NCBI RefSeq assembly: GCF_963169125.1
Contig: NC_084797.1
Span: 96,187,868 to 96,251,867, forward strand
DNA: 64,000 bases
Source: Humulus lupulus
Lineage: Eukaryota > Streptophyta > Magnoliopsida > Rosales > Cannabaceae
Direction: 5' to 3'
Below the pieces are notes generated by a model that was not told the origin of the DNA, did no database searches, and saw nothing but the letters and a program-made list of their open reading frames with translations. Below, in pieces: positions 63,013-64,000 of this stretch. The position numbers and the translations under genes are program-made. Each line of letters starts with the position of its first letter. The stretch's first letter is position 1.

Positions 63013-64000
63013 ATGCGTCCAAGAAAATCTACGCGACTAGCTGGCAGGTCTGGGACTAGAGATGATGACCAGGGCCAGACCCCTCCACCAGTCTCTGAGA
63101 ACTGGCAACAGCTGATGGCAGACATGCAAGCTCGGCTACAGAGCCCAGATGAACAGATCCAAATTCTACGGCAGCAGGCTCCATCAGGGAGTGTTTCCCC
63201 TATTGTGCCACCTGCACTGGTACCTGTTGTGCATCCAATTGAGGTTGGGAATAGATGGGAGCCATTGTATGATCGGTTCAGGAAACAACAGCCCCCAATC
63301 TTTGAGGGAGGACCAGATCCATTGAAAGCTGAACAGTTGATGACCATGATTACTACCATTTTGGACTTTATGAGGGTAGAAGGAAAAGACAGAGTGGCCT
63401 GTGCCACATATATGCTGAGAGAGGATGCCCGAATCTGGTGGGAGGTGGCATCACAGACCAGGGATGTTACTGCTTTGACTTGGGAAGGGTTCAAGGACTT
63501 GTTCAGTCAGAAGTATTATAATGTCGCCATCAGGGCTGCGAAGGTAAATGAGTTCGTGGGGCTGGTTTAGGGCAACATGACAGTTACAGATTATGCGCTG
63601 AAATTTGACAGACTTGTGAAGTTTGCACCAGATCTTGTGCATATAGATACAGCTAGGCAGGACAGGTTTATTAGAGGGCATAATGCTATGATAGCCCGGG
63701 ATGTGAGAATTACAACAGTAACTAGAGGGACAACTTATGCCCAGGCTGTAGAGAAGGCTCTCACCGCTTAGGAAGCAGAGAATAAGATATGGAGAGAGAC
63801 TGTTGTGAGACGGGAGGGCCACAGGGCGGTGCCTCCATATGTTGGTTCTGGTAGACCCCTGATGCATCGACCTTTCCTGGTCCTGATTGGAGAGGCCGGG
63901 GTACTCAAGGTGGCCGTCAGGGAGGCGGTGATACATGGAGGACTTATCCTGAGTGCACGAGGTGCAGAAGACGCCATCCGGGTGAATGTCGAGCTAAGGC
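63013..64000 (+). pseudogene. Tekay3 Gag (partial, with nonsense codons)
   Basis: The start ATG at 63013 gives MRPRKSTRLAGRSG. The capsid core includes FRKQQPPIFEGGPDPLKAEQ, YMLREDARIWWEVASQ and WEGFKDLFSQKYYN, the canonical gypsy Gag. A TAG at 63568-63570 replaces the Gln of the usual L-x-Q-G, and a second TAG is at 63769-63771. A frameshift lies before the CCHC knuckle CTRCRRRHPGEC at about 63953-63988. The gene continues past the window. Both TAG codons fit CAG to TAG deamination. Confidence 0.88.

Larger units (their letters stand above)
60206..64000 (+). mobile_element. Tekay3: 5' end of a Tekay-like gypsy element
   Basis: It has a 2404-bp 5' LTR, a tRNA-Met PBS and the start of gag running off the window. 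LTR ends TGTAACGACCC and GGGCGTTACA match the solo LTR at 30110-32521, so both belong to one family. The rest of gag, pol and the 3' LTR are outside. Confidence 0.9.

Overview
The window is plant nuclear DNA, almost certainly from a eudicot. It has no operons and no prokaryotic gene structure. Nearly every base can be assigned to transposable elements: LTR retrotransposons primed by initiator tRNA-Met, long-LTR Ty3/gypsy elements, SIRE-type Ty1/copia, and CACTA DNA transposons. The only host-gene sequence I recognise is a fragment resembling plant DEK1 (calpain) inside a CACTA element. I cannot name the species.

Layout, left to right. (1) 1-900 is the 3' end of a CACTA transposon (CACTA-1) inserted in a minus-strand SIRE-like copia element (901-4386). 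(2) That copia element sits in the 3' LTR of a minus-strand Tekay/Del-like chromovirus (Tekay1, 4387-33859). Tekay1 also hosts a complete, young Tat/Retand-like gypsy element (Tat1, 12492-27113, TSD ATATA) and a 2.4-kb gypsy solo LTR (30110-32521). (3) 33860-34979 and 58635-60205 look like one older locus split by an insertion. (4) That insertion is a second Tat-like element (Tat2, 34985-58629, TSD GTTTT), a nest of its own. Its 5' LTR holds a truncated chromovirus (Tekay2, 35532-41711), which carries a copia solo LTR (38766-39827). Its RT region holds a reversed Tat3 fragment (44811-51480). Its antisense ORF is interrupted by CACTA-2 (about 51480-55666) with the DEK1-like fragment. (5) 60206-64000 is the 5' LTR and start of gag of another Tekay-like element (Tekay3) that runs off the window.

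How the parts work. Tat1 has gag, protease, RT, a degenerate RNase H, a second RNase H and integrase in one reading frame, interrupted by four nonsense codons. Downstream, in opposite orientation, is a spliced additional ORF (aORF) with its own TATA box. It has four coding exons with compatible phases, a coiled-coil C-terminus, and a predicted start codon created by splicing A to TG. Tat2 and Tat3 carry decayed versions of the same antisense gene, also with the start codon at a splice acceptor. Each Tat element also has a different tandem-repeat array in its 3' part. All Tekay elements and the SIRE element are decayed by stops, frameshifts and truncations.

The observations most worth following up are the antisense multi-exon gene of the Tat elements, the DEK1-like capture in CACTA-2, and the reconstruction of Tat2 as one 23.6-kb nested unit. 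I found no tRNA or rRNA gene, no CRISPR array and no intact host gene. Element boundaries rest on TG/CA termini, target-site duplications and alignment by eye; lineage names are inferred from motifs.
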